Source: JBBRXJ01 sp038248505 (GTDB lineage Bacteria > Bacteroidota > Bacteroidia > Bacteroidales > JBBRXJ01). From it: a DNA stretch of 22,697 bases. Position numbers and translations under genes: made by a program. This document shows, piece after piece, positions 7,098 to 15,814 of this stretch (the stretch's first letter is position 1; every line of letters starts with the position of its first letter). The stretch covers positions 1 through 22,697 of the forward strand of contig JBBRXJ010000059.1 of assembly GCA_038248505.1 (NCBI GenBank). Reading direction: 5' to 3'. The notes under the pieces were generated by a model. It was not told the DNA's origin. It ran no database searches and was given only the letters and a program-made list of their open reading frames with translations.

Positions 7098-7853
7098 CTA
7101 TTCTTCGAATTTACGACGAGCAGCAATTGCAGCACCTACAAGGCCTGCTTCATTTAGGAATGATGCAGCAACAATAGGTGTACGACAGGTAAAATACTTT
7201 GAGAATTGATCCATCTTTTTACTTACTCCACCACCAAGAACAATAACATCTGGCCAAATCAAGCTTTCCATGTAGCAGAGATATTCATTAAAACGTTTAG
7301 CCCAATCTTCCCATGAAAGATCATTGTCTTTACGCACTTTGTCTGATGCGTATGCTTCGGCCTCAATTCCATTGGGCATTATGATATGACCAAGTTCTAA
7401 ATTTGCAACCAATCGTTTACGAGCAAATAAAACTACGCCAATGCCACTTCCAACGGTAATTAAAAGTACAAGACCTTTATGCTTACGCACAGCGCCAAAA
7501 CGTATTTCTGCCACACCAGCAGCATCGGCATCATTCAATACATGAACATTGCAGCCGGTCGATTCCGCAAATATTTGTTCAGCATTCACGCCAATCCATT
7601 TTTTATCAATATTAGCAGCTGTTTGTACAACGCCATTTTGCACAACAGATGGAAAGCCAATACCAATAGGTCCTTTCCAACTAAAATGCTCAGCCATTTC
7701 TTTCATGACTTTTGCAACAGCCTCAGGGGTTGCTGGGCTTGGTGTTGCAATACGATGACGTTCGGTGAGTAATATTCCTTTTTTTGTATCAACAATGGCT
7801 GCCTTTACACCTGAGCCACCTATATCTACACCTAAAATTCCTTTTTGTTTCAT
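7098..7853 (-). CDS. ppgK: ROK-family kinase, probable polyphosphate glucokinase
   Basis: A cytoplasmic sugar kinase of about 251 residues. The N-terminus GILGVDIGGSGVKAAIVD is the phosphate-binding loop in the form typical of polyphosphate glucokinases, followed by IGIGFPSVVQNGVV, the sugar-site loop NDADAAGVAE with its catalytic aspartate, and ITVGSGIGVVLF. The ROK histidine motif reads LELGHI; the CxCGxxGC zinc motif found in many ROK repressors and kinases is absent, as in polyphosphate glucokinases. Glucose and polyphosphate or ATP are therefore the likely substrates, by family inference. I used the ATG at 7853; a TTG at 7883 would add ten unlikely residues. Convergent with rnfA and sharing its terminator. 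Confidence 0.8.
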   Translation of the reverse strand: MKQKGILGVDIGGSGVKAAIVDTKKGILLTERHRIATPSPATPEAVAKVMKEMAEHFSWKGPIGIGFPSVVQNGVVQTAANIDKKWIGVNAEQIFAESTGCNVHVLNDADAAGVAEIRFGAVRKHKGLVLLITVGSGIGVVLFARKRLVANLELGHIIMPNGIEAEAYASDKVRKDNDLSWEDWAKRFNEYLCYMESLIWPDVIVLGGGVSKKMDQFSKYFTCRTPIVAASFLNEAGLVGAAIAARRKFEE

Positions 7854-7886
7854 TGTTTTCTGTTTAAACGAAATGCAAATCAATCT

Positions 7887-8030
7887 AATACTAAGGTGAT
7901 AAAGCTTTCGTTGTTAATATATAAATCCGTTTTAATAATCGACAGTTTTTATACTGATTCAATTAGGTTTCTTATCTTTGTATAAACAAATAGAAAAAAT
8001 TTTCCCAATACTAAGGTAACTATTAGTATT
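7887..8030. promoter_or_regulatory. Three copies of an AATACTAA box between divergent genes
   Basis: AATACTAAGGT occurs at 7887-7897 and again at 8007-8017; the second is followed by TTAGTATT (8023-8030), making a perfect 8-bp inverted repeat with an 8-bp spacer. The arrangement lies in the divergent ppgK / HU-SPOR intergenic region and looks like an operator, but no regulator is identified. Confidence 0.35.
7973..7980 (+). promoter_or_regulatory. Predicted -7 box upstream of the HU-SPOR gene
   Basis: TATCTTTG matches TAnnTTTG; a T-run at 7946-7950 is a weak -33 candidate with a 22-bp spacer. If correct, the leader is about 100 nt and includes the AATACTAA inverted repeat. Confidence 0.4.
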
Positions 8031-8089
8031 CATAATATTTGTAAAAATAGTCTTTACTTATAAACATTTTAAATATCTCCGATATATCC

Positions 8090-9130
8090 ATGAACACTAA
8101 ATACATAATCAGTTTATTAAGTAGCAGTAGCCGAGTGATTATCCCCAAGCTTGGTGCATTTCTTGTTAAAAATCAGGGCCAATCTTCTAGTTACGCTTTC
8201 AATAGCATTTTAAAGTTTGAAGACTCCTTGCTATGTGATTTTATTGCGCAGGAGAAAAAAATATCAAAAGCTGATGCAGCAAAAGAGATAGAAGACTTCG
8301 CTAGCGAAATTATGAGCGTAATTAGCACTGGAGAGCAATATAAGTTAGAAGGAATGGGGAGTTTATATAAAGATGCCAATGGGAAAATTCAATTTATTGA
8401 ATCAAAACTTACAACAGCAGCAACCCCTCAAAAAACAAAGGAAGAGAAATTATCAGTTGAAAAAACATTTATCATAGAAATTGAGAATACTCCAGTTACA
8501 ACGGAAAATAAAAAATCAACAACAGATACAAAACCTTCACAAGAAACTGAATCCTCATCATCTGATAAAAAAGTCTTTAAAAACAACAAAAACATGGAAG
8601 CAAAAAAGAATAACTCATTTTTGTTAATTATAGTAGTGGTGCTAATTATCGCCGTTGGCCTTAGTCTCTATTTATTATTATCTGATAAAATAAGCGCAGA
8701 TGATTCATTAACCCAAAAGAGTGGGGTAAGCGATTCATTAAAAATACTTGAAGAACAATTTGAACAAGAAACAGAAGCCAATATTAACGATCTTATACCA
8801 GAAGATTTGGATGCAGAAACTTCAACTCAAGAGTCTACTGAAGCTCCAACGGCTGATCAAAACACTACAAAACCCGTTTCTAAACCTTCAGCAGTTGTTA
8901 ATTCAGAACCTAAATACTATATTGTTGCTGGTTGTTTTAAAAATGAAAGCAACGCTGATAATTTTGTGAAAAAATTAAGAAGTGAAGGATACGAAGCTGA
9001 GAAGTTTGGAATTATTAAAGACTTGCACGCCGTATCGTACAGCATGCATAACAATATGGATGATGCAATTGAAGCATTACGCAAAATAAAATCAACACGC
9101 GAAGCGAATGCTTGGCTCATAAAGTATTAA
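8090..9130 (+). CDS. HU-like N-terminal domain and SPOR-domain membrane protein
   Basis: A 346-residue protein with three parts. Residues 1-105 resemble the HU-like (HU-CCDC81-type) domain of Bacteroidetes proteins (VIIPKLGAFLV near 16-26, LEGMGSLYKD near 86-95). A charged low-complexity linker leads to one membrane helix (about 177-197). The C-terminal SPOR domain (about 275-346, KYYIVAGCFKNESNADNFV) is the peptidoglycan-binding module that recognises denuded glycan strands at division sites. Topology implies a cytoplasmic HU-like part and a periplasmic SPOR part. Such chimeras are known in Bacteroidetes but their role is not settled; a link between nucleoid or cytoplasm and septal wall is inference. 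Ends 20 bp before the next gene's ATG. Confidence 0.85.
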   Translation: MNTKYIISLLSSSSRVIIPKLGAFLVKNQGQSSSYAFNSILKFEDSLLCDFIAQEKKISKADAAKEIEDFASEIMSVISTGEQYKLEGMGSLYKDANGKIQFIESKLTTAATPQKTKEEKLSVEKTFIIEIENTPVTTENKKSTTDTKPSQETESSSSDKKVFKNNKNMEAKKNNSFLLIIVVVLIIAVGLSLYLLLSDKISADDSLTQKSGVSDSLKILEEQFEQETEANINDLIPEDLDAETSTQESTEAPTADQNTTKPVSKPSAVVNSEPKYYIVAGCFKNESNADNFVKKLRSEGYEAEKFGIIKDLHAVSYSMHNNMDDAIEALRKIKSTREANAWLIKY

Positions 9131-9150
9131 GTTTTATTCAACAAAGCGTT

Positions 9151-9975
9151 ATGCTTAATGGTTTTCTAGCACTAATATTGTCATTCAGTAGTATTATTTG
9201 TCCTTGCACTTGTGACAAAAACAAGGCTATTCACTACAGTTTAAATGAAAAGAACCAATTACCCTACTTCATAAAAGAAGCATCAGGAATAGTTACGAGC
9301 AACAAAGAGTTTTTTGTACTGAGAGATAGCGGTAATAGTCCATATATTTATCAATTAAATGAGAACTTTCAACTTATTGATTCAATTTACATACCCTTTA
9401 AAAATACGGATTGGGAAGATATTGCCTTAGTAGGTAAAACCTTATTCATAGGTGATTTCGGGAATAATTTGAACAAGCGAAAAGATTTAAGAATTCTGAT
9501 ATATAATATCTCAACTGGCGATACAGCTTCCATTCGTTATCATTATTCCGATCAAACAAGCTTTCCTCCTCATAAAAAAAGCGCACAAAATTTTGATTGC
9601 GAAGCGATGATACTAAATAATGACAGCATTTTCCTCTTCAGCAAAAACAAACGATCTCATAAAGCCAATATATACATACTTCCAGCATACAAAGGATATT
9701 ATACCGCAGAAAAAGTAAATTCAATTCGTATTCCTGGACGCATTACAAGCGCAAACAAATTGAATGATACTTCATTAATAATACTAACATACGGTAAAAT
9801 GGTAGTATTAAGCAACTCCCTTACAGCCAAAAATTCATTTGAAAAGACGTATTGTAAACGATTTCTCCAATCTGGCCAATCAGAAGCAATTACAGTAGAT
9901 GAGTACGGTATGTTGTATATTGCAAATGAAGCAGGTAGGCTATTCATTTTCAGGCCAAGAGCTCAGATTAAGTGA
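9151..9975 (+). CDS. Predicted secreted beta-propeller-like protein of unknown function
   Basis: A 274-residue protein with a hydrophobic N-terminus (about 2-18) that looks like a signal peptide; CPCTC directly follows, but no canonical lipobox is seen. The body contains repeated short blade-like segments: LRDSGNSPYIYQLN, DWEDIALVGKTLFIGDFGNN and FDCEAMILNNDSIFLFSKN. The DWED and GD(F/I)GNN signatures recur in a family of Bacteroidetes propeller-like secreted proteins whose function I cannot name. The upstream TTG frame (9112) overlapping the SPOR gene is less likely than the ATG at 9151. It lies in a plus-strand run of envelope genes. Confidence 0.6.
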   Translation: MLNGFLALILSFSSIICPCTCDKNKAIHYSLNEKNQLPYFIKEASGIVTSNKEFFVLRDSGNSPYIYQLNENFQLIDSIYIPFKNTDWEDIALVGKTLFIGDFGNNLNKRKDLRILIYNISTGDTASIRYHYSDQTSFPPHKKSAQNFDCEAMILNNDSIFLFSKNKRSHKANIYILPAYKGYYTAEKVNSIRIPGRITSANKLNDTSLIILTYGKMVVLSNSLTAKNSFEKTYCKRFLQSGQSEAITVDEYGMLYIANEAGRLFIFRPRAQIK

Positions 9976-9984
9976 ATCTTTGTT

Positions 9985-9992
9985 TATATTTG
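9985..9992 (+). promoter_or_regulatory. Predicted -7 box upstream of the OmpH-like gene
   Basis: TATATTTG matches the Bacteroidetes -7 consensus and lies 67 bp before the ATG at 10060. No convincing -33 element is visible. Confidence 0.35.
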
Positions 9993-10059
9993 TTTTTTAA
10001 ATGATTCATTTTATTGCGACAAACAAGAACAGAGCAAACAATTCACAAATTTTATTAAA

Positions 10060-10626
10060 ATGAGACTCGCAATATTTTTCATATATATACTTTTTTCCGG
10101 TAGTGTACTCAAAGCACAAGAATGCCGAATGGCCTATATTCAAATGGATACACTTGTAAAATACTTTCCAAATTCCATAGATGTAAAAAAAAGTATCCGG
10201 TCATATCGTGAAAAATTAATCAACTATGGTGAAGGTCTTAAAATGGAAAAAAATATTATCGTACAAGAACTTATGACAGTAACCAATTGCGTTGGACCTA
10301 AGCGTTCTGAATGTGAGGTACGATTATCCGAGGTAGAAACAAAATATCAGAGATTTGAATCTAAAGCCGTTGATTTTCTTTTCAAATATGGTTTTGAGTT
10401 ACATAAATACTTTGATATTGAATCAGAAAATGCAATAAACGAAATAGGAAAAAAAGAAAACTATTCCATAATCATAAGCAATAAAGATATCTTATTTGGT
10501 GATATACCCAAAGATATTACCAAAGAGGTGCTTCGTTTAATGTATGAACAACATAGTGCAATAGAGAGAGAATCTCGATGGCAAAAATTTAAAGCTGAAG
10601 TAGATAAAAAATGCAATCTGGAATGA
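10060..10626 (+). CDS. OmpH/Skp-like periplasmic chaperone family protein
   Basis: A 188-residue protein with a signal peptide (MRLAIFFIYILFSGSVLKAQ, cleavage after about residue 20). The mature start ECRMAYIQMDTLVKYFPN is the typical opening of Skp/OmpH-family proteins, followed by a long charged helical region (about 40-130) that would form the coiled-coil arms, and the closing strand YSIIISNKDILFGD near 144-157. The family holds unfolded outer-membrane proteins in the periplasm. This one is divergent, lacks a clear basic tentacle tip and has a cysteine pair in the arm region (C77 and C84), so its clients are unknown. Confidence 0.75.
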   Translation: MRLAIFFIYILFSGSVLKAQECRMAYIQMDTLVKYFPNSIDVKKSIRSYREKLINYGEGLKMEKNIIVQELMTVTNCVGPKRSECEVRLSEVETKYQRFESKAVDFLFKYGFELHKYFDIESENAINEIGKKENYSIIISNKDILFGDIPKDITKEVLRLMYEQHSAIERESRWQKFKAEVDKKCNLE

Positions 10627-10718
10627 TTTGAAATGTTAAATGATGTGCGCAGCGGCAGAATTTAATGGTGAATGGAAATTGGCAAATGATAATTTATTAA
10701 AAAAGCAAAATAAAATAT

Positions 10719-11864
10719 ATGGAATTTGTAGCGAAAACATTTGCTGGTCTTGAAGAAGTTTTGGCAATAGAGTTAAAAGAAATTGGAGCACGTGATATTG
10801 AGCCTGCTCGTAGAGCTGTTAAATTTACTGGCGATACGGCTACATTATACCGTGCTAACTATAAACTTCGTACGGCATTAAAGATATTAGTTCCTATTGC
10901 TAGTTTCAATGCTCGCAATCAGGATGAATTGTATGATAATATTTTAAAAATAGAGTGGACAAACTACATGAACCACGATCAAACCTTCTCTATTGAGACC
11001 ATTTTATTTTCTGATAATTTCAATAATAGCAATTTTGTTTCGCTTAAAGCCAAGGATGGGATTGTAGATTATTTTCGCAATAAGACTGGGAAAAGGCCAA
11101 ATGTAAACACTGATAATCCAGATATTTCCCTCAGCCTATATCTATCAAAAGATCAATGCACTGTGTCTCTTGACAGTAGCGGAGAACCTCTCTTTAAAAG
11201 AAATTATCGTCAGTTTTCACTGATCGCTCCAATTAATGAAGTACTTGCAGCTGCTATGATTAAGATGTCTGATTGGGATTGGTCATCACCATTTGTTGAT
11301 CCAATGTGCGGTTCAGGTACCATACTTATTGAAGCAGCAATGATTGCCATGGGCATACCTCCTGGTTTTATGCGTGAGAAATTCTGCTTTATGAATTGGC
11401 CAAATTTTAATACAAAGATGTGGGATAAAGTTAAGGAAGAAGCATTATCAAAACGTTCAACATTCTGCCCTAAAATTGTAGGAGCGGATATTTCACGCGA
11501 AGCTGTAAAAGTAGCTCGGCAGAATATTTTAAATGCGGGTTTACAAGATCACATTACCGTTCAACTCATGCCTCTTGATGAATACATACCACCAGCTGGA
11601 GGTGGTGTTATGATTACTAACCCTCCCTATGGCGAGCGAATAAACGATACAAATATGCCAGCACTTTATAAAAATATTGGAGATAATTTAAAAAAGAAAT
11701 TTGAAGGATACAATGCTTGGATCATTAGTAGTAATGATGCTGCCATTAAGAGTATTGGACTGCATCATTCAAAAAGTATATCGCTTTATAACGGTCCACT
11801 TGAATGTAAATACCGGATGTTCTCAATCTATACAGGAACTAAAAGGCAGCGCGATGAATTTTAA
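10719..11864 (+). CDS. THUMP-domain class I RNA methyltransferase (RlmL-like)
   Basis: A 381-residue SAM-dependent RNA methyltransferase. It has an N-terminal ferredoxin-like and THUMP region (about 1-160; EFVAKTFAGLEEVLAIELK at the start) for RNA binding and a C-terminal Rossmann methylase with motif I-like DPMCGSGTILIEAAM (194-208) and the catalytic NPPYGERI (301-308), typical of guanine-N2 methyltransferases. The closest well-known relative is the N-terminal methylase of RlmL, which makes m2G2445 in 23S rRNA; the RlmK half of the E. coli protein is absent, as in most bacteria. The exact target base is inferred from family only. It ends 97 bp before the convergent lipoprotein gene; no terminator seen there. 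Confidence 0.85.
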   Translation: MEFVAKTFAGLEEVLAIELKEIGARDIEPARRAVKFTGDTATLYRANYKLRTALKILVPIASFNARNQDELYDNILKIEWTNYMNHDQTFSIETILFSDNFNNSNFVSLKAKDGIVDYFRNKTGKRPNVNTDNPDISLSLYLSKDQCTVSLDSSGEPLFKRNYRQFSLIAPINEVLAAAMIKMSDWDWSSPFVDPMCGSGTILIEAAMIAMGIPPGFMREKFCFMNWPNFNTKMWDKVKEEALSKRSTFCPKIVGADISREAVKVARQNILNAGLQDHITVQLMPLDEYIPPAGGGVMITNPPYGERINDTNMPALYKNIGDNLKKKFEGYNAWIISSNDAAIKSIGLHHSKSISLYNGPLECKYRMFSIYTGTKRQRDEF

Positions 11865-11961
11865 AAGAACTGTTGTATCTGATACCGCTTTATGCAATTT
11901 AAATTTTACTATCAGACAATCCGTTTTTGCAAATGGGAATAGAGTAATTAAATAGTGCTTT

Positions 11962-13692
11962 TTAATTTCGCATAATACCAAACTTCACATGGGTATAATA
12001 CTCCATTGCTTTATCTGTATCCTTTACCCAATCATATTGACCAACAGGTCCAGGTTCCTCATATTCTCGAATACGTTCAATCGTTTCTTTTAATTCAGTT
12101 AAGCCTGATATAATCACATCACGTAATTCAGGTAAAGCAAATTCGCCTCCTCTTGAATACACACGATACCCAAAATAAACCTTGGCTGTTGAACGATATA
12201 ATTTTGAAGTTAAATACGTTCTATAATACATGTGATAAAGTGAATAATAGGATGCTGAGTCTCGTATTAAACTTTTACATCCAATAACATTCCGTAGGGC
12301 ATTTCGCGAAAGACTTACTCCGTTTTCCTTCTCAATTAAAACATCATTCAGGTAATCCATATCCATCATTTCTTCAGTCGTCACCCAATTACTATCAAGA
12401 ACATATGGCGCCTCATTCTCAAAAAATACTCTCTTTTTCATTGCGGGAGCTCCTAAATGCTCAACTATATCTTTCCATGCATGATATTTTTTATATACAT
12501 CATGCTTCACTGTTACTAATTGGCTCTCTGTCCATTTTACAGGTACATGCCGAGAGTAACTACTTTCATGCTCAAAATCAAGACTTGAATGATTACTATT
12601 GTTTAAACCCAAAGTATATAAAGTAGAACTCAGAATATCGCTAGACTCTATAAAGACATTTTTTAATAATGGAATACAAGCTCGTCCATATTTCATCGAT
12701 ATAAATTGATTAAGAATACTATCAATAGTAATATCCGTTTTCTCAAAAGCCTGATTTAACGTAATGATATTAACTTCAGAGGGTTTATCAATAATTGAAG
12801 TTTTACCATATCTATCTATTCGGGCAACATATCCAATAAAGTTTTTCTGCTTTTTAAAAAATTCAAATCGATCTAATGTAATTTGTGGTGTTACACTTGC
12901 GATAATACTTTGGCCATTATATTCATGTGCACAATCAAACTCCACCATAAAAGGTTTGTTAATTTGCGATGCATACTCAGCAACTGGATGAGTTAAGAAA
13001 AAATCATGAGGCACTTCTTTAATCATAACCGTAATCCCATCATGCTTTAGCATGTTTACAAATTGAATCATGTTCTGCAATTCTAGAGGATTATAGGCAA
13101 ACGTTCGCACATAAAAATATTTCTCCCGCTCATCAATAATAACAGATGCTAATGTATCAACTAATGCAGCGTACTTCTCTTCTGCGGTTTTCATTTTTAC
13201 TGAATATTGTTGCTCAATGCGTGCCCCTGTTTCAATAAAAGTTAAAACAATTCCATCAGCATCTGGTACCAAATCAAGCATACTCCTATAGTCTTGTTTA
13301 AACCATTTCCAAAATTCCACATTATCTAAATCAATAGTACCTCCCGGGCCTGTTCTAAATTCTTTTGGATAATACTCAAGCGAATACAATGCATGATCCC
13401 ACAATGAAACTTCTTCAATATTATTTTTATGAGCGGCTTTAATTAATTTATTCACTAGGCTTAACTTATCCGGATTGCGCAATTCACGAAGATCCATTAC
13501 CAACTCATGCGATAACTCAAGATGATTAATATGATAGTCTTTCGCCCTCTCTATGGCTTTCATGGCCATAGCTTCATTATTTGACAATAAACACCACCCC
13601 TGAACTTCAAGTTGGCTCTCAGTCTTCTCTTTTTTACATGCAAGGGTGAGCATTAATACACTAGCTACTGTCAATAATATTCGTATTCTCAT
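11962..13692 (-). CDS. Large lipoprotein, possibly glycoside-hydrolase-like
   Basis: A 576-residue lipoprotein: signal peptide MRIRILLTVASVLMLTLAC with lipobox LTLAC, so Cys19 is the lipid-bearing residue. The N-terminal two-thirds reads like an alpha/beta barrel: alternating helices and strands, with strand-end segments such as GIVLTFIETG, TVMIKEVPHD and FMVEFDCAHEYNG that place acidic residues where barrel hydrolases have catalytic ones. Overall layout recalls GH67-type alpha-glucuronidases, but I cannot verify the family or the catalytic pair. The C-terminal part (about 400-576) is helical. The gene is isolated, divergent from the barrel-protein gene, with no SusC/SusD pair nearby, so it is not in an obvious polysaccharide locus. 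Confidence 0.5.
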   Translation of the reverse strand: MRIRILLTVASVLMLTLACKKEKTESQLEVQGWCLLSNNEAMAMKAIERAKDYHINHLELSHELVMDLRELRNPDKLSLVNKLIKAAHKNNIEEVSLWDHALYSLEYYPKEFRTGPGGTIDLDNVEFWKWFKQDYRSMLDLVPDADGIVLTFIETGARIEQQYSVKMKTAEEKYAALVDTLASVIIDEREKYFYVRTFAYNPLELQNMIQFVNMLKHDGITVMIKEVPHDFFLTHPVAEYASQINKPFMVEFDCAHEYNGQSIIASVTPQITLDRFEFFKKQKNFIGYVARIDRYGKTSIIDKPSEVNIITLNQAFEKTDITIDSILNQFISMKYGRACIPLLKNVFIESSDILSSTLYTLGLNNSNHSSLDFEHESSYSRHVPVKWTESQLVTVKHDVYKKYHAWKDIVEHLGAPAMKKRVFFENEAPYVLDSNWVTTEEMMDMDYLNDVLIEKENGVSLSRNALRNVIGCKSLIRDSASYYSLYHMYYRTYLTSKLYRSTAKVYFGYRVYSRGGEFALPELRDVIISGLTELKETIERIREYEEPGPVGQYDWVKDTDKAMEYYTHVKFGIMRN

Positions 13693-13712
13693 ATTTTTAA
13701 AGATATATATAT

Positions 13713-13720
13713 CAAAAATA
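13713..13720 (-). promoter_or_regulatory. Predicted -7 box of the large lipoprotein gene
   Basis: On the minus strand this reads TATTTTTG, an exact TAnnTTTG match, 20 bp before the ATG. The leader would be only about 14 nt. Confidence 0.35.
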
Positions 13721-13775
13721 TGAATTAATTTTAGCTTGAAATTATCTTATATCGATTATTTTAAATAATTGCACC

Positions 13776-14315
13776 ATGAAGCTCTATATTAGCATTTTAT
13801 ACATACTCTTGCTCAGTACTTCTGTGTTCGCATCACCGCAAGATTCAACGGCTAATAAGCACTCAAAAAACAATATCTTTTTGGGCGTCTATTTAAACGA
13901 CTTAAATCTTTGGAGTCAAACAAAAATCATTGAGTTATCTCCCTTTGCGGGCTATCGAATTAGCCCTCGCATTGAAGTAGGCATAGGTACTAAATTCCGC
14001 CTTTATCGAAATCCTCTTTATTCTATTTATTCATGGGGCGCCAATGGATTCACAAGATACACCGTAATAAAAAAACTACATTTAACGCTACCAGTTTCAA
14101 TATTCGTACATGCCGAATATGAATATATTTATAATATAAACAAAAAAAACGAATCAACAACTGAACGACTACATTATTGGACAGGCCTTGGATTAAGCCA
14201 AATGATAGGAAGTAAAAGTTTTTTGAATATTTTAGTTTTATGGAATCTTCATCAATATGAGCAAGCACCTATAAATCCTTCCTTTAGATTGGGATTTATT
14301 TTTCCATTTTTTTAG
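13776..14315 (+). CDS. Small outer-membrane beta-barrel protein
   Basis: A 179-residue predicted outer-membrane protein. The signal peptide MKLYISILYILLLSTSVFA ends near residue 19. The mature part alternates polar and hydrophobic residues in about eight strands (for example FLGVYLNDLNLWSQ, SPFAGYRISPRIEVGIG, PSFRLGFIFPFF) and ends in phenylalanine, the signature recognised by the BAM machinery. No named family is recognised and the function is unknown; a small eight-stranded barrel is the best structural guess. It is convergent with trmN6 and leaves only 19 bp between stop codons. Confidence 0.65.
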   Translation: MKLYISILYILLLSTSVFASPQDSTANKHSKNNIFLGVYLNDLNLWSQTKIIELSPFAGYRISPRIEVGIGTKFRLYRNPLYSIYSWGANGFTRYTVIKKLHLTLPVSIFVHAEYEYIYNINKKNESTTERLHYWTGLGLSQMIGSKSFLNILVLWNLHQYEQAPINPSFRLGFIFPFF

Positions 14316-14334
14316 AAGAAGGCCTATAGAATTA

Positions 14335-15048
14335 TTAGAATTTCAAATAAAAATCTCTGCATAATTTACGATATTCGGCAGTATAGCCCTCGGCACCTGT
14401 GTGCTCCATTAACAATTCGCTATTAACACAATCTTTCTTTATGTTTGAAAATTCAAGCAAGGATCGAAAGGGTGATTTCCCATCTTTACTTGTCACGTCG
14501 TTACGTCTAATAAGAAACAAGTTAAAACGTTCTGCAATACAAACAAATTCATCGGTAGAATTATAAGGTATCACCACACATAAACGTCCGCCCAACTGTA
14601 AGTTTTTTGATGATATTGAAACCAGCGTTTCATAACACAATTCTTGATGATGTCGTGCAATATTCTTTTTATTAGTAGGAGATAAAAGAGCATTGCTAAA
14701 GAATGGAGGATTGCTTACAATTAAATTATAGGAGTTTGATTTATCTCGAAAAAAATCCTGAACCGAAATATTATAAAAAAATAAACGATTTTTCCACGGC
14801 GATGAAGCTCCATTAAACGTTGCTTCAATTGAGGCATCCGCATCAATTTCTATGGCATCAATTAATGTGTCATTCGTTCTTTGGGCTAGCATCAATGCAA
14901 TAATTCCACAACCAGTTCCAACGTCTAAAACACGAGTTGCATTTTGTATGTCAACCCAAGCACCAAGCAATACACCATCGGTATTTACCTTCATGGGGGC
15001 ATATTTATGCTCTACTATAAAATGTTTAAATTTAAAGGGATCTGTCAT
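14335..15048 (-). CDS. trmN6: tRNA1(Val) (adenine37-N6)-methyltransferase
   Basis: A 237-residue SAM-dependent methyltransferase of the YfiC/TrmN6 type, which methylates A37 next to the anticodon of tRNA-Val. It has the N-terminal FKFKHFIVEHKYAPMKVNTDGVLLGAW type segment (written here only in outline: FKFKHF at 5-10, MKVNTDGVLLGAW at 19-31), SAM motif I VLDVGTGCGIIALML (40-54) and the catalytic NPPFF (113-117) of adenine-N6 enzymes. Length matches the family. It overlaps the upstream TIGR02757 gene by 17 bp and is the last gene of the minus-strand run. Confidence 0.85.
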   Translation of the reverse strand: MTDPFKFKHFIVEHKYAPMKVNTDGVLLGAWVDIQNATRVLDVGTGCGIIALMLAQRTNDTLIDAIEIDADASIEATFNGASSPWKNRLFFYNISVQDFFRDKSNSYNLIVSNPPFFSNALLSPTNKKNIARHHQELCYETLVSISSKNLQLGGRLCVVIPYNSTDEFVCIAERFNLFLIRRNDVTSKDGKSPFRSLLEFSNIKKDCVNSELLMEHTGAEGYTAEYRKLCRDFYLKF

Positions 15049-15805
15049 TTTTTAATTCTATTCCCATTCCAAAAAGAGAAAAATCATATTTAATAGGATC
15101 TTTAATATCAAAGGTTCTCAATCTTTCAGTAAGTTCAACCACCGCTTTCCAATCATTTTGGTTTCGTGTAAGCAAACCAAGCATTCGCGATGTATTTGCA
15201 ACGTGTACATCCAAGGGAATAAATAAATCTGCAGGAGATATTTTTTTCCACAATCCAAAATCAACTCCCAATGTATCTGTTCTTACCATCCAACGTAAAA
15301 AAAGGTTTAATCTTTTAGCAGCCGAGCCAGAGTTCACATCCGATATGTGTTTTGCAGCATGTCCTACATTTGCATGCTCAAAAAAAATCGTTCGTAGATA
15401 TATCAATGCATCATCAACTCCATGTCTTTTTTTATATCCATCATAAAATACTGAATATAAACCACCATAATTTATATATATATGACGAAGCGATCGGATA
15501 AAGTAAATCGTATCCTTCCCATTAAATGTTCTATACTTGAAATGACTTAGTGATTTTATTTCTTTTTCAGAGCATCGAGTTACAAATTCATAGGGACATT
15601 GATCCATCATTTGTAATAATTGAGAGGCGCCTTTAATAATAGCTTTACGGTTTCCCCAGGCAATTGTTGCCGTAAGAAATGCCGCAATTTCAATATCTTC
15701 AGGATTCGAGTATTGATGCGGAATTTGAACCGGATCATTTTCAATAAAAGAAAGCTTATTAAACTCGATATACTTTTTGTCGAGAATCTTTTTTACAGAA
15801 TTCAT
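15032..15805 (-). CDS. TIGR02757 (DUF2400) family protein
   Basis: A 257-residue protein of the TIGR02757/DUF2400 family, common in Bacteroidetes and some other bacteria and of unknown function. Recognisable signatures are the early IEIAAFLTATIAWGNRK (about 34-50), a middle LRWMVR, and LFIPLDVHVANTSRMLGL near 210. The last segment resembles the PLDVHVxR region of helix-hairpin-helix DNA glycosylases, so a link to DNA repair enzymes is a weak inference. It starts 9 bp after lolD ends and overlaps trmN6, so it is in the same transcript. Confidence 0.8.
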   Translation of the reverse strand: MNSVKKILDKKYIEFNKLSFIENDPVQIPHQYSNPEDIEIAAFLTATIAWGNRKAIIKGASQLLQMMDQCPYEFVTRCSEKEIKSLSHFKYRTFNGKDTIYFIRSLRHIYINYGGLYSVFYDGYKKRHGVDDALIYLRTIFFEHANVGHAAKHISDVNSGSAAKRLNLFLRWMVRTDTLGVDFGLWKKISPADLFIPLDVHVANTSRMLGLLTRNQNDWKAVVELTERLRTFDIKDPIKYDFSLFGMGIELKNDRSL

Positions 15806-15814
15806 TGACAGCGA

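Noticed and set aside
7854..7883. TTG start extending the glucokinase by ten residues
   Set aside because: The ATG at 7853 begins the family's N-terminus directly, and the extra residues are not family-like.
9112..9150. TTG start of the propeller-like protein inside the HU-SPOR gene
   Set aside because: The ATG at 9151 gives a clean signal-peptide-like start without an overlap.
11701..11955. 84-codon frame overlapping the 3' end of the RNA methyltransferase
   Set aside because: It is out of frame with a well-supported gene and has no features of its own.
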